This document shows, in pieces, positions 15,917-26,014 of a DNA stretch of 64,000 bases. Position 1 is the first letter of the stretch, and every line of letters begins with the position of its first letter. This stretch comes from CAWAND01 sp963797485 (GTDB lineage Bacteria > Chloroflexota > Anaerolineae > Anaerolineales > E44-bin32). The translations under genes and the position numbers were made by a program. The notes beneath the pieces are model-generated. The model saw nothing but the letters and a program-made list of their open reading frames with translations. It ran no database searches and had not been told where the DNA came from. The DNA is taken from contig CAWCPF010000003.1 in assembly GCA_963797485.1 (NCBI GenBank), forward strand, positions 1,178,001-1,242,000, read 5' to 3'.

Positions 15917-18610
15917 ATGAGCGAGGCGTCCTTACCCAAAACGTACGATTTCTCGGCCATTGAGTCCGAGATCTACGCCATGTGGGAATCCCGGGGGTAC
16001 TTCAAACCGGCGGAAGGGGGCTCTGAAAGGCCATTCGTCATCTCCATGCCGCCGCCCAATGTGACCGGTGAGCTCCACCTGGGACACGCCATGTTTGTGG
16101 CCGTCGAAGATCTCATGATCCGCCACAGCCGGATGAGAGGCGTGCCTGCGCTGTGGGTCCCGGGCACCGATCACGCCGGGATCGCCACGCAGCTCCAGGT
16201 CGAACGTCATTTGCTGGCCACCGAGGAAGTTACACGCGAGGAGATCGGACGCGAGGCTTTCGAAGCTCGCGTGTGGGAGTGGAAGCGCAAGTACGGACCG
16301 ATCATCGGCCAACAGATCCGCCGTCTGGGCGCCTCGTGCGATTGGTCGCGCGAACGCTTCACCCTGGATGCCGGCCTGTCGCGCGCCGTCCGAGAAGCCT
16401 TTGTAAGCCTGTATGAAAAGGGCCTGATCTACCGCGGCACGTACCTGATCAACTGGTCGCCCGAACTCAAGACCGCCGTCAGCGACCTGGAAGTGGAATA
16501 CGACGAGGAAAAGGGGACGCTGTACACGTTCAAGTACCCGCTGACCGACGGCGAAGGTTTCATCCCGGTGGCCACCACCCGGCCCGAGACCATCCTGGGA
16601 GACACGGCCGTGGCCGTGCACCCGGAGGATGAACGTTACGCCTCCCTGGTGGGCCAGAGCTGCCGGGTGCCGATTCTCGACCGGGCCATCCCGGTCGTCG
16701 CCGATGAAGGTGTGGATATGGCCTTCGGCACGGGGGCGCTCAAGGTGACTCCCGGCCACGACGCGCACGACTATGAAATCGCCCAGCGGCACGGGCTCGA
16801 GATCATCAGCCTCCTCAACCCGGACGCCACCATGAATGAACACGCCGGACCGTATGCCGGACTCGACCGCTATGCGTGCCGGGAGAAGCTCTGGCAGGAC
16901 ATGGCCAAGGCCCAACTCACGATCAAGACCGAGCCCTACACGATGCAGGTCCCTCGCAGCCAGCGGGGAGGCGAGGTCATCGAGCCCATGATCTCCACGC
17001 AATGGTTCGTCAAGATGGCCCCCCTGGCCGGCCCGGCGCTTGAGGCCGTGCGGTCGGGACAAATCCGGATTGTCCCCGAGCGTTTCACCAAGGTGTATTT
17101 CAACTGGCTCGAGAACATCCGGGATTGGTGCATTTCTCGTCAATTGTGGTGGGGCCACCGCATTCCCGCCTGGCATTGTGCCGCGTGCGGCCAGATTACC
17201 GTCGCCCGGGAAGACCCCGACGTGTGCGCGCATTGCGGATCCACCGATATCCACCAAGACCCCGACGTGCTCGACACATGGTTTTCCTCAGGGCTGTGGC
17301 CGTTTTCCACGCTCGGCTGGCCCGAGGACACGCCGGACCTGCGCACGTATTACCCGACGACGATCATGGAAACCGGTTATGACATCCTGTTTTTCTGGGT
17401 GGCGCGCATGATCATGCTGGGGCTCGAATTCACCGGCCAGGTGCCGTTCGCCACGGTCTACCTGCATGGGTTGATCCGGGATGAGCGCGGCCGCAAGATG
17501 AGCAAGACGCTGGGCAATTTCATCGACCCTCTGGTGATCATGGACGAGTACGGGACCGATGCGCTGCGGTTCTACCTGCTCACCAGTTCGAACTCCGGGC
17601 AGCGATATCAATGTCAGCGCCGAGCGCGTCGAGGCCAGCCGGAACTTCGCCAACAAAATCTGGAACGCCGGCCGGCTGGTGTTGATGGCCATCGATCGCG
17701 CCCCGGACAAGCCGTCCGAAACCCCACAACCCACTCAGTCCGATCGTTGGATCATGAGCCGGCTCAGCCGGCTGCAGCGGGAGGTGGACCGGCTGTTTGA
17801 CCACTACCAGTACGGTGAAGCCGGCCGGCAGGTGTACGAATTCTTCTGGAGCGAGTTCGCCGACTGGTATCTCGAGATCGGCAAGCTCCAACTGGACCAG
17901 GGCGGCGGACACGCGTGGGCGACGGCCAGGACCATGGTGGATATCCTGGATACCTGCCTGCGTTGGCTGCATCCGTTCACGCCGTATGTGACCGAGAGCT
18001 TGTGGGGACACCTGAAGCTGGCGTGCGAAGCGCGCCTCTCCGGATTTGGGCCGGCGGCCGGATGGGAGCCGGCGCTGATTGTGGCACGTTGGCCGGCGCC
18101 GCCGAAGGATTCGCCCGAAGATCGGAAAGCCGAAGCAGCCTTCAACGGGCTGATGGACCTCGTGCGGGCGATCCGCAACCTGCGATCTGAGCGCGGGGTG
18201 GAACCTTCCCGGCGGATCGCCGCCATCATCCACGCCGGCGAGCTGGCGGAGTGGTATGAGGGCCAGCGAGACATCCTGGCCGCGCTGGCGCGCGCATCGA
18301 CCCTGATCGCCTGCAGATCGAAGCTCATATCACGGCCCCGCCGGATCAAGCCGTACCCCTCGTAGTGGGCTCAATTGAAGCTTATCTGCCGCTCGCCGAT
18401 CTGTTTGATGTAGACCTTGAGCGCCGGCGCCTGCAGGCCGATCAGGCCGAAGTCCAGGCTCAAATTGACCGCCTGGAGACGCTGCTCGGAGGCCCGTTTG
18501 CCGAGCGAGCCCCGGCGGCCGTGGTAGATAAGGAGCGCGCCCGGCTGGAAGATTACCGGGTCACGCTAGTCAAGCTGGGGCACCAACTCGAAACGCTGGA
18601 CCAGGGCTGA
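15917..18610 (+). CDS. valS: Valyl-tRNA synthetase; split by two frameshifts
   Basis: Charges tRNA-Val with valine. The class I signatures PPPNVTGELHLGHA (near residue 40) and KMSKTLGN are present. So are the CP1 editing domain (ATTRPETILGDTAVAVHP), a four-Cys zinc site (CAACGQ...CAHCGS) and the C-terminal coiled coil that clamps tRNA (DLFDVDLERRRLQADQAE). ATG 15917 follows GAGGAG by six bases. Break 1 is at GAACTC 17590-17595; removing one base restores SSTPGSDINVSAERVE. Break 2, near 18285-18292 in a GCGCGCGC run, needs -2 or +1 and joins LAALAR to IDPDRLQIEAHI. The restored protein is about 896 residues, normal for ValRS. Confidence 0.92.
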
Positions 18611-18695
18611 GGACCGAGCCCGGAGGCACGCCGCCGCGGGGCCCGCGGACAGGGCATGCAGAGCCGTATGATATACTGCCCGACCGTGATGCCGT

Positions 18696-20183
18696 ATGGG
18701 TAGACGAACTCCCAACCTGCTCCGTTGGGTCTCCATCGGTATGCTGCTGGCGGCCGTGGTGTTCTTCTTTGTGGAGCTCGTGCTCTACAGCCGCCAACGT
18801 GCCGCCATGCCCGCCGGCCTGTCCGTGGCCGGCGTACCGGTGGGAGGCCTGGATCAATCCGCAGCTCTCGAGCGGCTGGCTCAGACTTACAGCACGCCGG
18901 TTCAGCTCTTCTACGGCGATCAGATCATCCTGCTCAACCCTTCCCAAATAGGTTTTCGGCTCGATACGGAAGCCATGATGGCCGCCGCCGAGCTCGATCG
19001 GACCGGCCCGGCATTTTGGTCCGGTTTCTGGGACTACCTGTGGAACCGTCCCGGAAGCTCCAGCGGTGTTCCCATCCGATCTGAGTTCTCCGAACCTCAG
19101 CTTGAGGCCTTTCTCAAGGACATCGGGGCGCGCTATGACCAGCCCCCGCTGCCCCCGCACCCCGTCCCCGGCACGACCGAATTCCAGCCTGGCAGCGCGG
19201 GCAAGGTCTTGGACGTCGCCCGGGCGGCGGAGTTAGTTGGCGGGGCCTTGAACCAGCCGATAAGTCGACAGGTCAGCCTGCCGGTCGTGGACAGCCAACC
19301 GGGAAGGCCCGGGCTGGCCACCCTCGAGACGCTGCTCAAGCAACTGATGCAGTTGCAAGGCTTCACCGGTCTGGCGGACATCTATGTGATGGATCTCCAC
19401 ACTGGGGACGACCTGCACATTCTGACCTTGAACGGGTCCGATCTGCAAGCGGAACCCGATGTGGCTATCACCGCCGGTTCGACGATCAAGGTTCCCATCG
19501 CCGTCAGCTACTTCCGCTATTTCGATCAGCCCGTGGACAACAATGCCCAGGCCTGGCTCAAGGACATGCTCACTCTGTCCGGCAACGACAGCGCTGATCT
19601 GCTGATGGAGCAGATCGATCGTTTCCAGGGGCCGCTCAAGGTCGCCGATACCATGCAGCAGCTAGGCCTGGAGAACACTTTCATCGCCGGCTACTTCCAT
19701 CTGGGTTCTGAGTTGTTGAAACGATTCCAGACCCCCGGCAATACGCGCAGCGACATCAACACGCGGCCTGATCCGTACAATCAGACCAGCGCCACCGACA
19801 TGGGGGTACTGCTTACCGATCTGTATCGCTGCACCCAAGGAGGGGGCGCCCTGGTGGCGGCATTCCCCGGCCAAGTCAAACCCGAGGAGTGCCAGACGGT
19901 TCTGGACCTGATGGCCCAGAACAAGATCGGCGTTCTGATTGAAGCCGGGGTCCCCGACGGCACCCGGGTGGCTCACAAACACGGCTGGACGGATTCGCCG
20001 CTTCAGTGGCTGGGTGATTCGGGCATCGTGTATTCCCCGGCCGGGGATTATGTCCTCAGCGTGTATATGTGGGACTCACAGGAGATGATCTGGCTGCCGG
20101 CCTCCCAGCTTGTGGCCGATCTCTCCCGCGCCACGTTCAACTTCTTCAATTCCCCAACCGCCGGCGCGCCCGCCGCTCCCTGA
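18696..20183 (+). CDS. Membrane-anchored serine hydrolase with class A beta-lactamase-like domain
   Basis: A 495-residue protein with one N-terminal membrane helix (residues 12-32, VSIGMLLAAVVFFFVELVLY). A region of about 200 residues with a VanW/YoaR-like opening (AGLSVAGVPVGGLDQSAA) follows. The C-terminal beta-lactamase-2 domain (about 230-480) has SxxK as STIK (AGSTIKVPIAVSY), SxN as SGN (TLSGNDSADLL) and K-x-G as KHG (AHKHGWTD). The domain probably hydrolyses or binds a beta-lactam-like or peptidoglycan substrate outside the cell. Resistance is not implied, since many such proteins are DD-peptidases or of unknown role. A TATACT -10 at 18672-18677 precedes it. Confidence 0.82.
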   Translation: MGRRTPNLLRWVSIGMLLAAVVFFFVELVLYSRQRAAMPAGLSVAGVPVGGLDQSAALERLAQTYSTPVQLFYGDQIILLNPSQIGFRLDTEAMMAAAELDRTGPAFWSGFWDYLWNRPGSSSGVPIRSEFSEPQLEAFLKDIGARYDQPPLPPHPVPGTTEFQPGSAGKVLDVARAAELVGGALNQPISRQVSLPVVDSQPGRPGLATLETLLKQLMQLQGFTGLADIYVMDLHTGDDLHILTLNGSDLQAEPDVAITAGSTIKVPIAVSYFRYFDQPVDNNAQAWLKDMLTLSGNDSADLLMEQIDRFQGPLKVADTMQQLGLENTFIAGYFHLGSELLKRFQTPGNTRSDINTRPDPYNQTSATDMGVLLTDLYRCTQGGGALVAAFPGQVKPEECQTVLDLMAQNKIGVLIEAGVPDGTRVAHKHGWTDSPLQWLGDSGIVYSPAGDYVLSVYMWDSQEMIWLPASQLVADLSRATFNFFNSPTAGAPAAP

Positions 20184-20220
20184 GGCGGGTCAACGACGAC
20201 CTAGAGAACCGACCCAAGCC

Positions 20221-20238
20221 TTGTGAATTTCTTCACAA
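20221..20238. promoter_or_regulatory. Rex-like palindrome in a convergent intergenic gap
   Basis: An exact match to TTGTGAANNNNTTCACAA, extended by CC/GG to a 9-bp inverted repeat. It lies between the 3' ends of the beta-lactamase-like gene and the zinc-ribbon gene, so no start codon is near. A role as operator is therefore doubtful despite the sequence match. Confidence 0.4.
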
Positions 20239-20279
20239 GGACGTGACTCGTCGAGCTGGTTTGCAGCTTCAGATTGGGT

Positions 20280-20876
20280 TCAGGCGGCCAGGGGCGTGCC
20301 GCATTTGGGGCAACGTGCCTCGCCGGCCGGGACCACGAAACCGCATTTTCGGCAGGCAACCGGCTGGGCCGCGCCCAGTGGGGCACCACAGGCCACACAG
20401 GTTGGACCTCCGACCGGATTGGCGCTGCCGCAGTAGGCACATGTCAATCGGCGCAGGGCCTCGGAGATCTCGTGGGAGGCGCCCAGGCTCTCGGCAGTTC
20501 TTTCAATGCAGGCCCAAATCCGATCGGTCAGCTGGATGGAAGTCAAATCCTGGGCTAGGTCATCCAGACGGCCGATGAGCGAAAATGGATTCCTCAACGC
20601 AGCCAGGGCGGTCATGCCCAGGCTGGCGGCGACGCCAAACCAGGCCTGTTGGCCCAGCCGCACCAGCACGCCGTCCTCGACCTCAATCAAGTGCACCGTG
20701 ATCGAGGTTTGACCCCCTAAGTGCATGCCGCCGGTGCTGGCGATCTGGATGACCGTGTGATCGGGATCACCCAGGGTCTGAACCTGATATCCGGCCTGGT
20801 CGAACTCGGCCAGCACAGCCCGGGTGAGGACTTCCGGGTTCACTTCGCCATGATAGATGCGCTGTTCCATCGTCAT
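20280..20876 (-). CDS. Protein with two C-terminal zinc ribbons, unknown function
   Basis: A 198-residue cytoplasmic-looking protein. Residues 1-140 form an unassigned alpha/beta domain (QRIYHGEVNPEVLTRAVLAE, TSITVHLIEVEDGVLVRLGQQAW) with one short hydrophobic patch. The last 60 residues hold two CxxC pairs twice over (CAYCGS...CVACGA and CRKCGF...CPKCGT), i.e. two zinc ribbons. Start is ATG 20876 or 20870 (MTMEQR); the first has GGGGA upstream. Proteins of this build occur in Chloroflexota without a known role. It is divergent from the SH3 protein. Confidence 0.65.
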   Translation of the reverse strand: MTMEQRIYHGEVNPEVLTRAVLAEFDQAGYQVQTLGDPDHTVIQIASTGGMHLGGQTSITVHLIEVEDGVLVRLGQQAWFGVAASLGMTALAALRNPFSLIGRLDDLAQDLTSIQLTDRIWACIERTAESLGASHEISEALRRLTCAYCGSANPVGGPTCVACGAPLGAAQPVACRKCGFVVPAGEARCPKCGTPLAA

Positions 20877-20962
20877 CGTCCCCGGCTCCCCCATTGGGCC
20901 CTGAACCCACATAGTATAATGCCTGCCGTGTCGTTGACCGAGGCTATGGAGCACGCCGCCGC

Positions 20963-21553
20963 TTGCACCGAGTCGTTTGGATCTTGCCGATCATGGCCGT
21001 CACCGGGCTGACCGCCTTCAGCCAGCCGGCGCCTGCGATCCCGCCCCTTCAAGCCACCGTCACCGGCACGCCTACAGGACCTGTGATCCTGGTTCCGGGT
21101 GATTTCGTCAACGTTCGTTCCGGTCCTGGCACGTCGCCTTACGAGCTGATTGGGGTTCTGCTTCAGGGGCAGACCGCGCCCGCGCTGGGGCGATCCGAAG
21201 GCGGTGATTGGATCCAGATTGTGTACGCCGGGGTGCCTGGTAATGTCGGCTGGGTTTACGCCACCCTGGTCGTTCTGCAAGGGCAGGGGTTTCTGCCGGT
21301 CGTAGAGCCTCCGCCGACGCCCACGCCTCAAACGACGGCCACTATCGACCCCACGCTGGCCGCCCAATTCAACCTTCTGAACGTCACCCCCACGCAGTTG
21401 CCGACCTTCACGCCGGCGCCGCCCGTTGTTCAGCCGACCTTTGCCCCCGAGAACCCGTCTGCGAGCACCGGTTTTCCGCCGGCGCTGGCCATCGCGGGTC
21501 TGTTGGTGATCGGCGTCCTAGGCACGCTGGTTTCGTTCCTGCGAGGGGGTTAG
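20963..21553 (+). CDS. Exported/anchored protein with bacterial SH3 domain
   Basis: A 196-residue protein. The TTG start at 20963 gives a signal-like N-terminus (hydrophobic residues 4-18, VVWILPIMAVTGL). An SH3b domain follows at residues 40-105 (VNVRSGPGTSPYELIGVL, GDWIQIVY, GWVYATLV). Then comes a Pro/Thr-rich linker (PPPTPTPQTTATI) and a C-terminal membrane helix (about 172-192, ALAIAGLLVIGVLGTLVSFL). Such proteins sit at the cell surface with the SH3 domain outside, probably binding cell-wall or envelope polymers. TATAAT at 20915-20920 may be the -10. An in-frame ATG at 20993 would remove most of the signal. Confidence 0.72.
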   Translation: MHRVVWILPIMAVTGLTAFSQPAPAIPPLQATVTGTPTGPVILVPGDFVNVRSGPGTSPYELIGVLLQGQTAPALGRSEGGDWIQIVYAGVPGNVGWVYATLVVLQGQGFLPVVEPPPTPTPQTTATIDPTLAAQFNLLNVTPTQLPTFTPAPPVVQPTFAPENPSASTGFPPALAIAGLLVIGVLGTLVSFLRGG

Positions 21554-21603
21554 GTGAGAGCGGCTCCCGGACGCGCTCGGCTGGCTGGGAGGCAGGCGCA
21601 GGA

Positions 21604-21987
21604 CTAGAGGGGCTGGCGACCGGCGAAACCGGTGTCCAGGTCATGCCAGAAAGCCACCTTGGGTTCGTCGAACCGCCAGCACAGGAAAATCACCCGCCCG
21701 TCCCGCTCCGAGGGGAAATCCACCAGCCCTGAGCCGATATCCTTGATCAGCACCCCCCGCGCCTGAATGTCAACCATGGCGTCCCGCAGACGTCCGAATG
21801 CCGTCAGCAGGGCCATGGATTCATAGCTATGTCCGTTCCCCATGGCGAGTTCCAAATCCTTCTCCAGGTCGGGTCGCAGCCTGAGGATCTCGTCACGTGC
21901 CTCCATGGCGATGGCAAGCAGGGGCCGGATGGCATCCAGCTCGGCATTGGCTTCATCGGCGGTGAACAATCGGCTGAAGGAGCTCAT
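21604..21987 (-). CDS. DUF2203 family protein
   Basis: A 127-residue soluble protein matching the DUF2203 pattern: RLFTADEANAELDAIRPLL at the start and the C-terminal WRFDEPKVAFWHDLDTGFAGR, which is the most conserved part. The middle is a helical hairpin. The function is unknown. ATG 21987 has a purine-rich GGGAG site upstream. It lies downstream of the erpA terminator on the same strand. Confidence 0.8.
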   Translation of the reverse strand: MSSFSRLFTADEANAELDAIRPLLAIAMEARDEILRLRPDLEKDLELAMGNGHSYESMALLTAFGRLRDAMVDIQARGVLIKDIGSGLVDFPSERDGRVIFLCWRFDEPKVAFWHDLDTGFAGRQPL

Positions 21988-22021
21988 AAATCTCCCTTGG
22001 AACGGGACACGCCAGCATCAA

Positions 22022-22049
22022 ACAAAAAGCAGGCCAACCATGGCCTGCT
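22022..22049 (-). terminator. Intrinsic terminator of the ErpA/IscA-like gene
   Basis: On the minus strand AGCAGGCC (22042-22049) pairs with GGCCTGCT (22028-22035), with a 6-base loop, followed by a run of Ts (A-tract at 22024-22028 on the plus strand). Confidence 0.85.
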
Positions 22050-22091
22050 GGACTTGACAGATTTCAGGCCAGGTTCCCGGCCCGCAGGAAG

Positions 22092-22520
22092 CTAGCAGTT
22101 GCAGCCTGCGGCAGCCCCGGCCTCGGTGGTCCCGCCGCTGGTTTGTGCCGTGCGAAAGGAGTGCCCGCAGCCGCAGGACGACACGGCATTGGGGTTGTCG
22201 ATCTTGAAGCCCCCGCCCATCAGATCATCGATGTAGTCGATTGTGGCGCCTTCAAGGTAGCCGATCGAGACGGGGTCCACCACCACGTCTACGCCGTTGA
22301 AGGTGAACCGCAGGTCACTCGGGCGTGGCTGGCCCTCGAGCGCCATGCCGTACTGCATCCCCGAGCACCCGCCGCCAGACACGAACACCCGCAGCGCATG
22401 ATCCGGCACGTTCTTCTCTTCGATGAGCGAACGCACGCGGCCGGCAGCCGCGTCGGTGAGATGGATGGCGATGTCGACACGGGGGGTATCGTCTTCGATG
22501 CGAACCGATTGAAGCGTCAT
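22092..22520 (-). CDS. Fe-S cluster assembly/carrier protein, HesB/IscA/ErpA family
   Basis: A 142-residue A-type carrier that accepts and hands over Fe-S clusters. The three conserved cysteines are present as GGGCSGMQYGM (near residue 52) and SSCGCGHSF (near residue 116). The C-terminal extension, with GCNC at the end, is longer than usual and adds two cysteines. ATG 22520 has GAGGTGA six bases upstream. It has its own promoter and terminator. It is divergent from nuoB, whose Fe-S products would need such a carrier. ErpA and IscA cannot be separated by sequence reading alone. Confidence 0.88.
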   Translation of the reverse strand: MTLQSVRIEDDTPRVDIAIHLTDAAAGRVRSLIEEKNVPDHALRVFVSGGGCSGMQYGMALEGQPRPSDLRFTFNGVDVVVDPVSIGYLEGATIDYIDDLMGGGFKIDNPNAVSSCGCGHSFRTAQTSGGTTEAGAAAGCNC

Positions 22521-22572
22521 GGGATGTCACCTCAACACGAAAATAGCCACGAAATGCCAATAGATAGGCGAA

Positions 22573-22601
22573 AGTCTATCAGCATTCCCCCCGCCTGTCA
22601 A
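22573..22601 (-). promoter_or_regulatory. Promoter of the ErpA/IscA-like gene
   Basis: On the minus strand TTGACA (22596-22601), 17-base spacer, TAGACT (22573-22578), about 50 bases upstream of the ATG. Confidence 0.65.
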
Positions 22602-22847
22602 TTTGGCGCTACACGCCAGGTCCGGAAACCATCCGAGCCTGGCGCCCGGGCGGCGCGATGAGCCAGATGGTATAATCACTCTCGTTTGACCCAGGTCGGG
22701 CATCCCCGAACGGCATGCAGGCGCTTACGGGCTGACCCGATATGGGGAGGGGCGAAACTCGACCGCTGGTAGCTCTCAAGACCCAAACCCGGCGCGCAAC
22801 CTGGAAGCCGCTCATCACCAGCCGTGGGGACAGGAGGACGGGTTCGG

Positions 22848-23498
<651 letters not shown>

Positions 23499-23536
23499 CA
23501 CCGACGTCCCTCCGCCCCTCCAGGATCCTTGCCTGC

Positions 23537-25288
23537 ATGACTGACCAGCCAACCCGCGTCCTTGACGAGCTCGAACAACGCTTTCCGGGAACGGTCAGGG
23601 CCGATGAGCGGCCGGGCTACGCCGGTTACCTGATCGAGCCGGCCGGCCTGGTGGCCTTCGCACGCGCCTTGCGAGACGAGCTCGGCTATGGCTATCTGTC
23701 TTGTGTGACCGCGGTGGACTACCTGCCCGAAAACAAGATGGAGGTCGTCTACCATGCCTACAGGCTGGCCGGCGGGCCGGCACTCGTCTTCAAAGTTCAG
23801 GTGCCGCGAAGTGAGCCGGTGGTGGACACCCTGGTCGATGTGTACCCGGGCGCCGATTTGCAGGAACGCGAAGCCTGGGATCTATTCGGCGTGCGTTTCA
23901 AAGGGCATCCCAATCTCCGAAGGATCCTGATGTGGGAGGGCTTTGAGGGCCATCCCATGCGCAAGGATTACCACGAACCCTATTACGTCGAGGATGCCAA
24001 ACCGTTTGGCAACCGTTGGCCCGAGGGGAAGGTTTTCCGGTCCGAAGACCGGCTAACCTACTTCAAGAACGTCCAGTATCCGGCCGGCTTTTCTGCCGAC
24101 AGTTGGATCCCCGAGGGGGATTCACAGATGTATGTCAGTCTGGGCAGTGAGGCCGGCAACGGGGACGGCGCCAGCCACGGTGAACTGCACACCGGGCGCA
24201 TGATCGTCAATCTCGGGCCCCAGCACCCATCGACCCATGGCGTGTTCCGGATGGTCGTCACACTTGATGGCGAAACGATCGTTGATCTCGAGCCGGTCGT
24301 GGGCTACTTGCATCGAAACCATGAAAAGATCGGCGAACGCAATACCTATATCATGAACATGCCTTTCACGGATCGGCTGGATTACGTCACCTCGATGAGC
24401 AATAACTTCGGCTACGCCCTGGCGGTGGAGAAGCTCATGGGCATCACGCCGCCCGAGCGCGCCGACTACATCCGCGTTATGATGGCCGAACTCACACGGG
24501 TCGTCAGCCACATGTGGTCGATCGGCTTTCTGCTCAACGACCTGGGGGCGTTCTTCACCCCGGCTCTGTATGCCATCAAAGAGCGCGAGATCATCCTCGA
24601 CATCTTCGAGGCCACCGCCGGCTCTCGCATGATGTGCAACTACTTCCGCTTCGGAGGCGTGGCGCGTGACCTGCCTGAGGGCGTGTTGGACACCCTGCGA
24701 GATCTGGTCTTCGAACGCCTGCCGCGCCAAGTCGATGACCTTGACCGCTATCTGACGGACAACGAGATCGTTCGCTCGCGCTGCATTGGCGCCGGCGTCC
24801 TGCCCCCTGAGCGCGCCGTGGCCCTGTCGGCCGCCGGGCCCGTGCTCCGGGCCTCGGGAATCCCCTACGACGTCCGCCGCGCCGATCCGTACTCGATCTA
24901 CGAGCGCTTTGATTTCAAGGTTGCCGTTCGTGACGGCGGCGACGTGTATGATCGCTACCTCATCCGATTGGACGAGATCCGGGAAAGCCTCCGCATCCTG
25001 GAGCAGGTGTTGGATCAATTCCCCTCGGGTGAGATCTTCACCGGAAAACCCGTGTACCAAGTTCGGGTGCCGGCGGGTAAGTCCTACGGGCGCGTCGAGG
25101 GCCCGAAGGGAGAGCTCGGCTTCTACCTGGTCTCGGACGGCTCGCCCAATCCATGGCGCTATCACGTCCGGCCTCCATCGTTCATCAACTTGACGGCCCT
25201 GGCCGAGATGTGCAAGGGGCAGAAAATCGCCGACGCCGTGGCCGTACTCGGCTCGATCGACATCGTGCTGGGAGAGGTCGACCGTTGA
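23537..25288 (+). CDS. nuoCD: NADH-quinone oxidoreductase subunit C/D fusion
   Basis: A 583-residue fusion of the 30-kDa and 49-kDa subunits. The NuoC part covers roughly residues 1-175 (the DLFGVRFKGHPNLRRILM and HPMRKDY signatures). After a linker, NuoD runs from about 190 to the end (GPQHPSTHGVFRM, VVGYLHRNHEKIGE, YVTSMSNNFGYALAVEKL, and the C-terminal RPPSFINLTAL and GSIDIVLGEVDR). NuoD helps form the quinone site with NuoB. ATG 23537 lies 38 bases after nuoB. The fusion is known from enterobacteria and some other lineages. Confidence 0.92.
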   Translation: MTDQPTRVLDELEQRFPGTVRADERPGYAGYLIEPAGLVAFARALRDELGYGYLSCVTAVDYLPENKMEVVYHAYRLAGGPALVFKVQVPRSEPVVDTLVDVYPGADLQEREAWDLFGVRFKGHPNLRRILMWEGFEGHPMRKDYHEPYYVEDAKPFGNRWPEGKVFRSEDRLTYFKNVQYPAGFSADSWIPEGDSQMYVSLGSEAGNGDGASHGELHTGRMIVNLGPQHPSTHGVFRMVVTLDGETIVDLEPVVGYLHRNHEKIGERNTYIMNMPFTDRLDYVTSMSNNFGYALAVEKLMGITPPERADYIRVMMAELTRVVSHMWSIGFLLNDLGAFFTPALYAIKEREIILDIFEATAGSRMMCNYFRFGGVARDLPEGVLDTLRDLVFERLPRQVDDLDRYLTDNEIVRSRCIGAGVLPPERAVALSAAGPVLRASGIPYDVRRADPYSIYERFDFKVAVRDGGDVYDRYLIRLDEIRESLRILEQVLDQFPSGEIFTGKPVYQVRVPAGKSYGRVEGPKGELGFYLVSDGSPNPWRYHVRPPSFINLTALAEMCKGQKIADAVAVLGSIDIVLGEVDR

Positions 25289-25333
25289 TGGACCTGCGGA
25301 TACGCCGCCTAAGCGGGGAGGCTGGATAGCGCC

Positions 25334-25936
25334 ATGTATGGCCTGGGAATTGTCAAGGGGCTGGGGGTTACCCTAAGGCACTTCATCGAGACCTACCTGG
25401 ATGATCTGCGTTGGCTGGGTCGGCGTTACTACAATCCGAAAGCCCTGGCTGTTCGGCAGGGGCCAGATGCTCGGGGCGTGTTCACTGTCCAGTACCCTGA
25501 GGAGAAGCTTCCCATCCCGGAAGAGTTCCGGGTGCTGCCGTTTCTGATCTATGAGGTTGACGAGCAGGGCAACCGGCAGGACCGCTGCACTTCATGCGGG
25601 ATTTGCGCCAAGGTTTGCCCGCCTCAGTGTATCTGGATCGTCCGCTCCGACGACCCCGAAACGGGGCGCCCAGTTCCCCAGCCGGCGGAGTTCTACATCG
25701 ACATCGACATCTGCATGAACTGCGGGTTGTGCGCCGAGTTTTGCCCGTTCGACGCCATCAAGATGGACCACAATTTCGAGCTCGCCAGCTATGATCGGTT
25801 CAGCGGTCATATTCTCAACAAAGACAAGCTGTCGAAGCCCGTAGACTACTACGCCTCGATCCGGCCCTCCAATTACGCGAAAGAAGAGGTCAACCGGGCC
25901 GAGAAGGAAGCCAAGAAGTCGCGCCGGGGGCGTTGA
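25334..25936 (+). CDS. nuoI: NADH-quinone oxidoreductase subunit I (8Fe ferredoxin type)
   Basis: A 200-residue peripheral-arm subunit. It has two complete 4Fe-4S motifs, CTSCGICAKVCPP (near residue 83) and CMNCGLCAEFCPF (near 130), which carry electrons toward NuoB. An amphipathic N-terminal helix (GIVKGLGVTLRHFIETYL) and a Lys/Arg-rich tail flank them. It lies 45 bases downstream of nuoCD. Membrane subunits (A, H, J-N) and the NADH module (E, F, G) are absent from this locus and must lie elsewhere if a full Complex I exists. Confidence 0.92.
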   Translation: MYGLGIVKGLGVTLRHFIETYLDDLRWLGRRYYNPKALAVRQGPDARGVFTVQYPEEKLPIPEEFRVLPFLIYEVDEQGNRQDRCTSCGICAKVCPPQCIWIVRSDDPETGRPVPQPAEFYIDIDICMNCGLCAEFCPFDAIKMDHNFELASYDRFSGHILNKDKLSKPVDYYASIRPSNYAKEEVNRAEKEAKKSRRGR

Positions 25937-26014
25937 TCCCCGGACGCCTGCCGCTCAGTCGGCAGCCCAAACTGAACCCGCTTGCGAAATCCCGTCAGGG
26001 AGAAACACAGAGTT

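Noticed and set aside
18365..18610. Independent small coiled-coil gene after valS
   Set aside because: It is the C-terminal tRNA-binding coiled coil of ValRS, separated by a frameshift.
18629..18655. GC-rich CCGCGGG/CCCGCGG inverted repeat as valS terminator
   Set aside because: Almost no loop and no T-run; too weak to call.
20221..20238. Rex-like palindromes as intrinsic terminators
   Set aside because: Stems are 7-9 bp and AT-rich with no T-run, and the inner sequence follows a protein-binding consensus; left as operator candidates.
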